Assembly (NCBI GenBank): GCA_910592205.1
Contig: CAJVPJ010000194.1
Span: forward strand, 1-36,002
Direction of reading: 5' to 3'
Length of the DNA: 36,002 nucleotides
DNA from: Paraglomus occultum
Lineage: Eukaryota > Glomeromycota > Glomeromycetes > Paraglomerales > Paraglomeraceae
Of this stretch, positions 1 through 10,236 are shown in pieces. How positions within the stretch are numbered: the stretch's first letter is position 1; every line of letters starts with the position of its first letter. The notes under the pieces were generated by a model, which ran no database searches, was not told the DNA's origin, and saw only the letters and a list, made by a program, of their open reading frames with translations. A program made the position numbers and the translations under genes.

Positions 1-77
1 TACGCATTTTAATCGATGCAATACTTGTGAAACTAACGTAATTTTAAGAAAGTTCATTTTTTTTGCACACCACTGTA
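1..77. mobile_element. Right terminus of a Tc1/mariner-like element (edge-truncated)
   Basis: Read on the minus strand, positions 77 to 60 begin TACAGTGGTGTGCAAAA, which has the form of a Tc1/mariner terminal repeat: a TA target dinucleotide (76-77) followed by CAGTG and a short A-rich stretch. The body of the element would lie to the left of base 1 and is not in the window, so no transposase or partner repeat can be shown. This is inferred from the terminal sequence only. Confidence 0.35.
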
Positions 78-194
78 TTATAAACAAACATCTAACGCTA
101 CCACTAGCATTCGAATTATCAGAAGAAATTATCAACCATACATAAATGGATTTTCTAACGATCGTATTAACGGGCGTAATTATAATACTATTAT

Positions 195-350
195 AGATGC
201 TGAAAATTTTTGGTCGGGTCAATTACAAATTATCTGGTAATGGTCGAATTAACGGAAAATATTTTTATGAAAAAATCGGGTAATTGTTCCAGGCGATCGA
301 ATACTGGAAAGTCGAGTTATCGAGAGTCGAATTAAAGGTAGTTGACTGTA
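195..350. mobile_element. Remnant of a pogo/Tigger-like DNA transposon end
   Basis: On the minus strand from 350 the sequence starts TA-CAGTCAACTACC and continues with AT-rich repeats of the words ATTCGAC and ACTCGAC. This resembles the ends of pogo/Tigger-type elements, which start CAGT and insert at TA. TATTATAGAT occurs both near 190 and at 349-358, which could mark the borders, but the left side near 199 lacks a matching CAGTCAAC. I therefore call it a deleted remnant. No transposase frame is present. Confidence 0.25.
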
Positions 351-678
351 TTATAGATTAAGAAGAATATTAAATTCGAAGTAAGGGCAAGATTTTTCGG
401 TCATATGATACCTGAATTCCGAGATCGAACCGCAATGTCGCGTTCTCAAAATTTAGCACTTCTTTTATATGTAGTATTGTAAAGCATAACGCTTATTGAT
501 CAATAAAGATTTTTTAAACTGCATCGGGTTTTGTGTAATTAATCTACAACGCATCGAGAAAGACTTGATATCGATATAGGTAAATTTTCTTTTTCTTAAC
601 GATCACCTATATATAGTATATATTTCGTAATGTATTTATAAATAAGGAAATAATACATTTGTAATCATAACTCTTGTT

Positions 679-930
679 CTAATTAGGCCAACGATTCAAT
701 TCTTTGAACCTATCGATTATTTCCCTTAATTTTTCTTCAGTGAAGTAAGGAACTGTATATTCAAACCCCATCTCTCGAGTAATCAGAGTCCCATTGATAG
801 ATAGAGCGTGATGATGTAATAACTCTTTGTCAATATAGGGACTTACTGGACTAATGTTAATATTGGCGTTTTCAAGGAGAGTTTCCCATGGATCGATATG
901 TTTTCGTTGATCTCTTCGACGGCGACATCA
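679..930 (-). pseudogene. Orphan C-terminal exon of an NAD-dependent epimerase/dehydratase-like protein
   Basis: A minus-strand frame reads from about 915 to a TAG stop at 679-681 and encodes about 75 residues. It begins near HIDPWETLL, passes through ALSINGTLITREMGFEY, and ends FKELNRWPN. The order (conserved W, SPxI, a KIT/LIT-x-x-x-GF-x-Y segment, then an amphipathic helix and a stop) looks like the tail of fungal extended short-chain dehydrogenases/NAD-epimerases; this assignment is by eye. Upstream in frame there is a TGA near 930, and the neighbouring methyltransferase gene starts its 3' end at 1091. No room remains for the Rossmann domain, so the piece looks like a stranded last exon left by rearrangement, or part of a gene broken by assembly. 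Confidence 0.4.
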
Positions 931-1090
931 AGTGATATTACATTGCTAATGTAAATTCTTTATTGACATTATCAAGCCGCTAGCTCTTCAATAAATGAAA
1001 TGAAAATAAGTGGATACACTCAACCAATATCGTTATACTGTAATTTCTATGTCACTAGAAAATTGTCACTCGTCTTAAACTTTCACCATA

Positions 1091-2231
1091 CTATTTTTCT
1101 TCCTCTTTTTCACTTTGCTTAACGCAAGAAATCCTGCACCTAACATAAGCTAAAACCCAAGCCTTTTTATCTTCGTCCCACATGCCTTTTTCGCGACAGA
1201 CGGCGACAACTTCATCCTTATACTTGACTTTCTCATCCTCGCTCAACACGCTACAAAAGGTAAACCCGAATGTATCAAGCCAACCATGCAAAGTCGTTGG
1301 TAGGATTGTCGGACGAGGAAAGAGTGTTAAATCCAGAGGATTTAGACCATGGGCGAGGAGTAAAGGTTTTAGAGTTTCTGGATGGGCAAAATTCCTAAAT
1401 AGTAAGGAGAAGCGAGAACAATGATAAATCTATTTGTCACAATGAATGTATTGAAAGTGAAATTTGCATATACAGTACCATGGTGAAATAGTCTTGCCGT
1501 CATATCCACGTTTATCTAAAGCTTCAATTAAAGCTTGTTCAAGAGCTGGATAAATAAATAATGTACGATATGTTTATCAGATGACCTAACATGTGGTTCG
1601 TGAAAGTTGACTATTTAAATTGGAAAGGTCGACAACGTATCATATCTGGCGCATTCCCTAATAATTCCCGTTTTTGAGTTATTGAATTTCCATTACCAGA
1701 AATATTTCCTGCTCCTCCAAATTCAGCGACTATTCTTCCTCCGGGTTTAAGCGCTGCCGCCATTCCAGCAAACACTTTATTGTGGTCCTTCATCCAATGC
1801 AATGCTGTATTTAAATCATAAATTTTTTAATTTAAGCACAATATGCGGTTGGTGGCTGCTTTTTGAAAAATTACATAATTTTTTATACCAGCGTTGCTAA
1901 AAATTTTGTCAATTTTCCCTTCTAATTTGTTCTCCTTTACCCATTCTTCCAAATTTTCTGCAGAAACAACTTCAGCTTCTCTTGCTCCTCTTTCCCGTGC
2001 AGCCAGTATCATATTCTCGCTTTTGTCTAGCCCGATAACTCTACTGCAAAGACTTTGTATTTCCAAGGTAAGTACGCCATCGCCACATCCAAGATCAATA
2101 ATTACGTCTGTTGGCAAAGGTGAAAGAATAGTAATTAAGCTATCAGAAGGAATGGCAGGGACAAAATGAGCATGGGTTGAGTAAGACGTTGGGGACCAAG
2201 GGTCTGATGAAAGTTGACCATGAGGCGCCAT
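1091..2231 (-). CDS. SAM-dependent methyltransferase, UbiE/class I type
   Basis: Four exons give 273 residues: 2231-1889, 1804-1697, 1545-1479 and 1394-1091, with GT-AG introns of 84, 151 and 84 nt. All junction phases close and the total is 822 nt. I chose the ATG at 2231 (MAPHGQL) rather than the one at 2291, because family members start shortly before motif I. Motif I is DLGCGDG (residues 46-52), followed by an acidic VIGLDKS strand, the FSNAALHWM segment rebuilt across intron 1, and a post-I GGRIVAEFGG strand. The C-terminal half (SPWNFAHPETL, FPRPT, GWLDTFG) is typical of small fungal methyltransferases that act on an unknown substrate. A polyadenylation word AATAAA lies on the minus strand at 964-959, about 130 nt past the stop. 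The substrate cannot be told from sequence. Confidence 0.85.
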
Positions 2232-5200
2232 AATTTGGAAATTCGAGGGAGGGAAAATATTAATATAAAAAGCTAACTCGATTTCGTACAACCGACTAAT
2301 TATGACTCAAAAATGTTTAATCCAATAAAAATTTCTTAGGCGGCGGATATGAGGTAATATAAAACAAAGGCCCGGGGAAATGCGACGTTATCTTTGCGCA
2401 GAAGCTGAACACGGTGGACTTGGACAAAAATAGATCCGTTCTATACAGACGGTTTAGATAGCATGATTATACTTTATGGGTAGAATTGTATCTTGTGTTG
2501 CTCCAAATGTATACTATTAATTAATACTTGCTTTCATTCAGCATGCGCGCGTCGATGAAGAGCCTCAGAATGTCCATTACTCGGATGTCATAATAATAAT
2601 AAAGCTTACAGACGCTGTTTAGTCCCAGGATATATTCGCACACAGTATATCATTGAAACGAAGAATGCGAAGACCGGACTCACTTTATTAATCAACCTTT
2701 CCTCTTTTTATTGTTAGTGCTAGTTTTCCAAGGCCATGGCAAGATAATAAAGTTTGCATGCGTAAAGTATTAGACGCATCCTTCTAATTTTGTCCAGTAT
2801 CAAACTGCCCATAGAGTCACGTGCATACGGATTCAATGACACGCAGAACGTGAGACAGAGAATGTTTATACAAAGCATCATTACCGAAAGCTTTCTGAAG
2901 CAAAAAGACATCTGGAATATTTCTAGAAAATAGTAAAGTGTTTGCTGTCAACATTAGCAATAGATTATGATAACAAAAGAACCGAGTGTAACAGTATAAC
3001 TATTTTACACTGGGTATGTCTGCATAATTGAATTGAGCAAAGTACAAGATATTACCGTATTATACACAGTAACTCTCTTTATAGTGGAGATAAAAAATCT
3101 GACAGATTTCTACACTATAATTCTGAATATCCACAAAAAAGAAATCTTACCATAGTGTAGTTTATTAATATATCATGTGATATACACTATAACGAAACAT
3201 TACGTGTAATTTTGATCAATCATTTTTGTCAGTTTGAAAGGTATTTAAAAATACTATACTGCCGCTTGTTTTCATATTGTTTCGAAGAATTTGATGCTGT
3301 TCAAGGTTTTCATCGTTACAAACTCAATCCCTATGAGATCATTTTGTTGTAAATATCTTACCAAAGTCGTTAATCCTTTCAAAGTCATCCGCCAGTTGTC
3401 GGCCTTTTGTTGAGGGAAATTTTCTTTTTCTTTCACATATTATCTTTCATTATTCTGTTCTAATAACAAAAATCTTGCACATTATCTCTCAGTCTTTATA
3501 AAATAATAAACTCGCATTATTATAATTCCCTATTTTTATAACGACTAAAAAAGGTCGTTTATTTTATTAATTTAATCAATTACATACTCTGCCCCAGTCA
3601 AGGCAACACGTTTTTTGGACGTTTCTTGGCTACCTCTTCTAGCCAGCATGAAATCTTATATCTTTCGTTTTCCCCTCTGTAGCAACGAAGAACTTTTCTT
3701 CCCTCTAATTCAACCAATTATCATCCCTCCACTATATCGAACGAAACTACACAATACGTATTGTGGACTCCCTAATATCAAATTTGTACTACCTACACTA
3801 TATAGAGGCGCTCTAGACTATAATCAATTAAAAATATTCATCCACTCGCCTTTCTTGTTTGATTGGTGGTTTCTGCGTCAGACACAAACAGCGACAAATG
3901 TTAATTTGTCAGACTTAAATCCGATGTACTTTTGATAGTTATTGCGCATTTGGTAGGCAGTCGGTTTCACATAGAAGGATGAGTCGAGCAAAGCTAAATT
4001 TTTAATAAAGCGAATATTAATTTTCAACATAAATATCCAGCCCTAGATGTTATTATTATTGTCAGGTTAATGTATCTAAATATGTTTCACGTGAATAGCT
4101 TCGATAAATCGACAAATCAAAGGTATTCAAGAAAAATTGATATTAATCCAATTGGCACAATTCCGCCGATAAAAATTATGTACATACAAGTCACATTCTA
4201 CGGTATTGATAATGTGTTTCATTTGTGTTCGTTAGTTTATGAGTTTTTCCTCAAGCATAATCAGTCGATCAGTCGACTACAAGAAAATACCTTCCCACCC
4301 CGATAGCAAAGTACGGAGTATGTTTCGTTTTCAGGAATTTTAGAATTCTTACGCTTAAATTATGCGGCAAACAGGGGACAGGAGCGACGAAGAACTTTAT
4401 TATTAGACAATGAGCTCTAGAATTGAAAGATCCGCATTAATAAGATACAAACATCTGATAGTACTGACAATCTTATACGATATGGATACGGGGAATACAG
4501 CGCATCATGTAACGTAATGATAGTCGACGATCAAATTAATAACATTAATGGTCTTTCCCTTTTTTTGTCAACGAACACGACGATCCTCTACCACAATATT
4601 CCTGGTGTAATATCATTTTAACTATAATTAATTGTTGCCACTGCCGTTCAATTTATTCATTGATTATATATGAAGAGTTTGTCTCCTGATAAAGTGCTTC
4701 GAGAAAACTTTTTCCATGCACACTTGGACGTCAGACCCTATTATTATCTCCTAACATACAGTTATGTCTCTTACAGAGTTAGATTCGATCAATCATTTGT
4801 AATAAGCACGTGATTTACGCATGCCGTGTAACATGATTACAAGTATTGTTTCACTTCATATTAATAATAAGGAGGCGCAATCAAATGGTTTTCACTCCTT
4901 TTGTCTCAGCTCACAAAACTTAAACAGCTGCAGTTTGCTTTATATGTTGTCGGAATACGAACGCCAACATTTAAGTAATTGTAAAAATATCTTTTTGGCT
5001 TGCATTTATTATAATAATAGTAGTTCAAATAAAATTTTACAACTTTTTTTTTATTTTTAGCAAAATAAGAAGCGATAGCAATTATTTAAATTTAGCCATA
5101 TTAATTATTTGATATCTGCAGTCATGTAAACTAGTCAACTTTTGTTAAGATATTCGATGAACTGGTGTACAATCTGTAGTTTAAACGAAGGCGATAACAT

Positions 5201-6007
5201 TCGATTTCACAAAGTTCCTCGCGATAAACATTCGATTTCACACGAACGATTATAATTAATGAAAATCTTTTTTTTGGATAAAATTTTAATACTGTACTAC
5301 TGAGGGATAGTTCGATGAAATGGTAGTATAACGTCATGTTTCATTTGTACTTTTCGACAACCGTCTTAATGACACAAAAATTACTGTGACGGATGGAATA
5401 AATAATTTGACCAATCTGCTAAATAAATGTTAATGATGAACCTTCGCCGTTAATTCCGTACAATATGCTTTAAGGCAACACCTGTATTTATTAGGGAATT
5501 GACTCTTCTTTTTTTTTCATCACAAATTGCTTGGCAATCGATACACACCATAAATGCACATTTAATTAATTACCAGTCACACAATTCCACGATTTGTCAT
5601 TGCTTGTATACAATACAACCGTGAATAGGCCGATTGGTTTGTTTTCTTCCCTGATTCGGGAAATGTTGCATTGCCTCTTTGTTGGTACGCATGGGATTGC
5701 GTCACCCAATGAGAATTCGTTTACGATATTCGGTTTTCGGTACACAACAACGGTTCTCGCATTTCGGCCGTATTAGTATGTTGGTTACTGAAGAAGGATG
5801 TTGCAGTCCCAACTCACCTTGTTTAAACTCACATTAACCGTCGAAATTGCGTTCATGGCTTACAGAAGCGTATACAATGACCAGCTTTAGGTACGCATCG
5901 GAAATATGATTTCGAGAGTCCATGCATGACTAAATCTTGGCATGTTTCGGGCTAATTAAGGTATGGATGGGCTATACCGAGTTTGTTATCTTGGCACTTT
6001 TGACAGT
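2232..6007. other. Gene-poor intergenic stretch
   Basis: I see no supported gene here. The open frames are short (at most about 106 codons, at 3615-3935), have no recognisable motif and no matching splice partners, and their composition is like the AT-rich background. The bases just above 2231 would contain the methyltransferase promoter. The last 500 bases before 6008 would hold the promoter of the fucosyltransferase-like gene; a CCAAT word occurs near 5706. Confidence 0.6.
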
Positions 6008-6021
6008 GGGGGGGGGGGGGG
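6008..6021. repeat. 14-G homopolymer upstream of the fucosyltransferase-like gene
   Basis: An uninterrupted run of 14 G lies 112 bp before the ATG at 6134, in an otherwise AT-rich region. It is in the promoter or 5' leader. Homopolymers of this length vary in copy number and are also prone to sequencing error. Confidence 0.9.
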
Positions 6022-6133
6022 TGTTACAGGTGTAAATCGTAAACAATATAAATAGTAAATCGTAAATCATATAAATATGTATATATAAATTATTCATTGC
6101 CCGTTTTTCATTATCTATCACTTTCCCACAAGA

Positions 6134-7765
6134 ATGTCTGCATCCAAGTACAAACGACCAAGGACTGCTATAGCCTTAATAGTGTTCGCACTGAGCTTGA
6201 TGTATGTTCTAGCAAATTATAATAGCCTACAAGTAAATATATCACCACCGACAACAGACACCACAAACGACACGTCCGACCTTCCAATTGCAGACGTTGA
6301 CACTCCACTCGAATCTCCCACCGACCGCCCAAATGGTGACATAGACGCTCCAAACACAAAAAATGGCGTTCCAGTTCCAGAGGGAAATCCTCCGAACGTG
6401 GGCATTGGTATTCCTATAGTACAAGAAAATCCGGTAGTCGCTCCCAATACTGAGCATCAATTTGCCAGTCCGACAAAGACATCTTCCGATTCGGAATTAT
6501 ATCTCGCTTACAATCCTCATAGCGGATTTCATAATCAGCGTATCGCCTTGCAAAATGCCATCTTTATTTCCTGGTATCTCAACCGTACCCTTCTGGTACC
6601 TCCAATAATACTCGTGTCGAAGATAGGGTACTCTCCATATTACAAACTGCAACGTGCGTTGAACTTATTGGGTTCTGCTGGCAGACATATAAGTGATTGT
6701 GATGCATTCAAGGAGGCCAAACGATTAAAATGTCTTCGTGATCACGAGAAGAAAACACTTTTGGATTGGGATTATCTGATCGATTTGTCGTGGGTCGAGA
6801 AAAATGTAAGAATTATGAAACGGCCAGACTTTGTATGGAAGAATTTGATGAAATCCCTAAACATAAAAAACGAGGCAAAAGAAGTATACATTGTCCCTGA
6901 CAATGCCCGTTATTACTACAAATATTATGATTCACAAACATCTTATGTACCTCTCGGCAAATACCAACAAAAGTTGGATCTCTCTGATCTTGCGTCACGC
7001 ACTGAGAAACTGATTCAATTCAATACCCTGTTTGGTAGTGGAAGAATTGCTTTAATCGAGGATGAGAATATAAGCTTCTATCAGACTGTGAAGAAGTCTT
7101 TGGTTATCAATAATCCAAAGGTCATAGGGGTTGTAAACAGAATCGTAAACGACCTCGGGGGAACAGGGGCATATATAGGATTGCACGTCAGAGGGGGAGA
7201 TGCATCGTTTAAACAACGTAAAGCTATTACTGTAGAAACTATGAAAAAGTACATTAAAGCCAACTGGGAGTTCTTCGCCGAAGAAATTCAAAAAAGGAAA
7301 TTTACCGAAGAAGCCACAAGCAACAATAGTGGAACTGATGCAGAAAAGGAGGGAGACAGAGAGGGGGAGAGCGGAAGAGAAGAACGGCAGGACAACCCTA
7401 AAGATTATCAACTAGAAAGCAGTGATCTGGATGACACTGAATTTATATGTCCCACCACTATTTCTGGTTCAAATATTCCGCTATTTGTCGCGACCGATCT
7501 TGAATCAGACTCGCCAGAATTGGCTACTCTCCGGAAGACCTTTTCATGTCTACTTATATTAAACGATTTCAACAATTACTTATCCGATTTTGATGTTGTT
7601 AATCCTGCGGATGGTGTAAATATACGTAAACAATTTTTCCCTTTTATCGACCTGGTTGTTGCATCAAAAGGGGGAGTATTTGTAGGCACTAAAGGAAGCA
7701 CATTCAGTGGATATTCATTACAGATGTTTAAAGGTTTTGGTGGTAAATTTGGAACTAGTGTATAG
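6134..7765 (+). CDS. Type II membrane O-fucosyltransferase-like glycosyltransferase (CigA-like)
   Basis: A single exon encodes 543 residues. A short basic N-terminus (KYKRPR) is followed by one membrane segment at about residues 12-29, then a Pro/Thr/Asp-rich stem (about 35-115). This is the layout of a type II Golgi or ER lumenal enzyme. The catalytic region starts with LAYNPHSGFHNQRIALQNAI (about 124-143), which matches the GDP-binding GxxNQR loop of the O-fucosyltransferase superfamily. It continues to HVRGGD (351-356), the counterpart of the HxRxxD motif whose arginine contacts GDP-fucose. It ends in VASKGGVFVGTKGSTFSG (about 508-525), a match to the C-terminal fold motif. An acidic, low-complexity insert occupies about 382-435. 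The donor is probably GDP-fucose and the acceptor protein is unknown. An AATAAA word is at 7858-7863. Confidence 0.8.
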   Translation: MSASKYKRPRTAIALIVFALSLMYVLANYNSLQVNISPPTTDTTNDTSDLPIADVDTPLESPTDRPNGDIDAPNTKNGVPVPEGNPPNVGIGIPIVQENPVVAPNTEHQFASPTKTSSDSELYLAYNPHSGFHNQRIALQNAIFISWYLNRTLLVPPIILVSKIGYSPYYKLQRALNLLGSAGRHISDCDAFKEAKRLKCLRDHEKKTLLDWDYLIDLSWVEKNVRIMKRPDFVWKNLMKSLNIKNEAKEVYIVPDNARYYYKYYDSQTSYVPLGKYQQKLDLSDLASRTEKLIQFNTLFGSGRIALIEDENISFYQTVKKSLVINNPKVIGVVNRIVNDLGGTGAYIGLHVRGGDASFKQRKAITVETMKKYIKANWEFFAEEIQKRKFTEEATSNNSGTDAEKEGDREGESGREERQDNPKDYQLESSDLDDTEFICPTTISGSNIPLFVATDLESDSPELATLRKTFSCLLILNDFNNYLSDFDVVNPADGVNIRKQFFPFIDLVVASKGGVFVGTKGSTFSGYSLQMFKGFGGKFGTSV

Positions 7766-8702
7766 AAGTGTGCATACTTTCGTTTACTATTCGATCACTT
7801 CTTGTAAATAATGGCACGGTTACACCTATTAGATTTAGAGATTTTATTATATAACGCAATAAACACAAACTATAATAATGATGTTTCAATTCGGTTTCGC
7901 GTGATTAATTCAATTTCAGATGCTCTAGCAAGGCATTACCATGTGATGTTAATATGTTCTGATAGAGAACCTTTTAGAGGTTTGCACAGCTGTTTCCTCA
8001 AAGTGTAGAATAATAGCTGAGCGGAATGCATTCACAAAAGGAAAGTTCCGCCAACTTTAACGAGAACCAAAATAGAATAATTAGTGGCGTTACTGGAATT
8101 AGACTAAAGGTCCAGACCATAATTATTATTACTATTACTAATTAAGATTAATCGAATATTAACTTTGTTGCGGCGCCCCTTATCTGAAAAAGTCCGGATA
8201 AGGAAAGTTATCAATGAAGTTATTCTTAAAATCACTTGAAATTTTACACAGAGTTAAGCTTCGTTTATATTCGGACAAGACCTTACTTATATTATTAAAC
8301 AATAAATTGAAATCGAATGTACTGTACTACTACTTAATTTAACAAGGTTTACACTTGTAAAGCTGTAAACTTCATATACTTCACTTATATATATGGTTCA
8401 TGCTGCGAAAAGAAAAAACGGCCGCCGGCGAATTCTGGTAATCGCGACCATAATTTTCCCATAGCCCGCTTGCGCTCATCCATCGAGTCGTTCTAATCCA
8501 GGTCTGAGAACATGTACCGTTAAGATGGAAGAATTTCGAAATCCAGCGTATTTATAGAGCTCGCAAGGTGCTCCAATCTGTTATTACTGTCAAGTATCCA
8601 ACCAAAAAGCTTGACCTGTCATTTAAAGTTCATTACAAATAATTTATTTTCCATTAGCAGATTATTGTGACACGATTTCGGACCGAGAATCTCGCCATAA
8701 GT
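7766..8702. other. Intergenic region between two gene 3' ends
   Basis: This is the convergent 3' space of the fucosyltransferase-like gene and the Pex26-like gene. It contains the AATAAA of the former (7858-7863) and, on the minus strand, an AATAAA at 8648-8643 for the latter. A small inverted repeat, CCTTATC with GATAAGG, lies near 8177-8203. A locally GC-rich patch near 8420-8500 can be read for about 30 codons on the minus strand, but no gene can be built from it. Confidence 0.5.
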
Positions 8703-8749
8703 GTTGTTTGTTTGTTTGTCTGTTTGTTTTGTTGTTGTTTTTTTTTTTT
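8703..8749. repeat. (TTTG)n microsatellite and T-run
   Basis: Imperfect TTTG/TTG units run from about 8703 to 8737, followed by a T homopolymer ending at about 8749. On the transcript of the Pex26-like gene this is an A-run starting within a few bases of the stop codon. Confidence 0.85.
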
Positions 8750-8753
8750 CAAT

Positions 8754-10236
8754 TTAAAAATCTTTAATTGATGTGGCGGCTTTCAATATTGGAACGACTT
8801 TAAAGATAATTTGATAGCAAGCTTGTCGCAATTGTTTTCTTGTCGTCCTAGAGATCATCAACACTATAAAACTGAAGACTAAAGCCATGTAAATGGTTAC
8901 TTTGGATAATGAAGAACTCCCCGTATTAGATATAGAAGAAGTCAGTGAACCGATTAACGAATTACGCAAGTATGGCGATAGTCTATCCCTAATTATAACA
9001 ATCCTTGACATTATTCGTTCAAAAGTGTTCTCAGTAGGTCGAGATACTTGATCATCATCATCAGGTGACCGTGAAATTGGCCATGTTTGAGGTGACGTTT
9101 TCATGTTGAAATTTCGTCCTCGCTTGCGAGTACTAATTGATGCCTCTCTTGGGGTTGTATGCGAAGAAGATGAAGCTTTACTAAAATTTTTATGATTGTT
9201 TGTAGTAGAAGCCATGGACCAGTCGTTGTTGCCCATTGATGGAGAAACAGAAAGTTGCCTAGCGACCACGCCATTTCCATTGTGGTGACTTTTGATGTGA
9301 CCATTTGCCTGCTCTTTCTTTGGTTTCTCTTTCCGCGGTCTTGGCTGCCGCTGTATTGGAGGTCTTTGCGATTCGTTTTCTAAATTTTTTATTGTGTCTT
9401 CATATACCTAAGCCGAGTCATTTCATTATATAGGAAATCTCGTTGCTAAAAGTAACAAATACTAATAATCGAACTTTATATTACCTTTTTGCGGTCCGCA
9501 TCAATGATCATGTTATCTCGTAGAAACATTCTTGCGAAACTCCATTCCTTGAGCCGTGTCAGCACATGGACAACATACAACTCGACAACTTTTTCATAAC
9601 ATTTCAGAATTTCATCATCTGTCCTCCCATCGACTGATGCATTCTGAAGGTGAGCAAATATTGCATCTGGAAGATATTCTAGCCAGTCTTCGATAATCCT
9701 GCGGGCTAGATCAGGAAGCTGCTGACTTATACAGAGTAGCACGCTGATATACATAGCAATTAATGTGTTAATAAATGCTAAAACATTGAATCAAACGTTG
9801 CGACTATGACTCCTTACCAAGCGACTACTGTTTCGCCATCTACTTCTCCTTCTTCGTTGTGATAGGCCTCGGCCACTATTCTCGACCATACCCCACTGAC
9901 AACTGTATGCGGTTTGCTATCTAACAAATGTCTGATTTCGGTGTCTTCTGATTGTATTTGCGTCTTGTCGGATAGTATGGCAGCAACAACGTTTACATAC
10001 AACGCACAAAACTTTTTCCGTATTTCTCTAGCCTCTTGTGAATTTAGAGTTGCTGGAATTAGCCATGAAAATTCAGAAATCGCCGATAAACAGAGTTTAC
10101 TAGCCGAGTCATACTGTCGGAGAAATAGACTGTCTGTGGCTTTGTGGTAGTCAGCGACTAGTCGTGGGAGGTCTGACGTTGGCATGTCTTTGAAGGGTTG
10201 AGATTCGAAAACGGTGGCCGTGTCAAGAGCCATCAT
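8754..10236 (-). CDS. PEX26: Tail-anchored Pex26/Pex15-like peroxisomal protein
   Basis: Three exons, 10236-9818, 9743-9485 and 9407-8754, with introns of 74 and 77 nt, give 443 residues (1332 nt, all phases consistent). The first 220 residues are helical and TPR/armadillo-like, with the segment LPDLARRIIEDWLEYLPDAI in the middle. A basic, serine-rich disordered linker follows (about 245-345). There is one membrane segment close to the end (about 396-412, VTIYMALVFSFIVLMIS) and then a basic tail of about 30 residues. A helical cytosolic domain with a single C-terminal membrane anchor is the architecture of Pex26/Pex15, which tether the Pex1/Pex6 ATPase to peroxisomes. The naming rests on this architecture and on the DLARRIIEDWL region and was not tested by search. 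The frame stays open a little upstream of the ATG, so a 5' exon is possible. Confidence 0.6.

Noticed and set aside
3615-3935. 106-codon plus-strand frame in gene-poor DNA
   Set aside because: No recognisable motif, no splice partners and no clear coding composition; could be chance.
7052-7411. 119-codon minus-strand frame
   Set aside because: Antisense shadow of the fucosyltransferase-like gene.
7811-8008. 65-codon plus-strand frame after the fucosyltransferase-like gene
   Set aside because: It contains the AATAAA of that gene and is probably 3'UTR.
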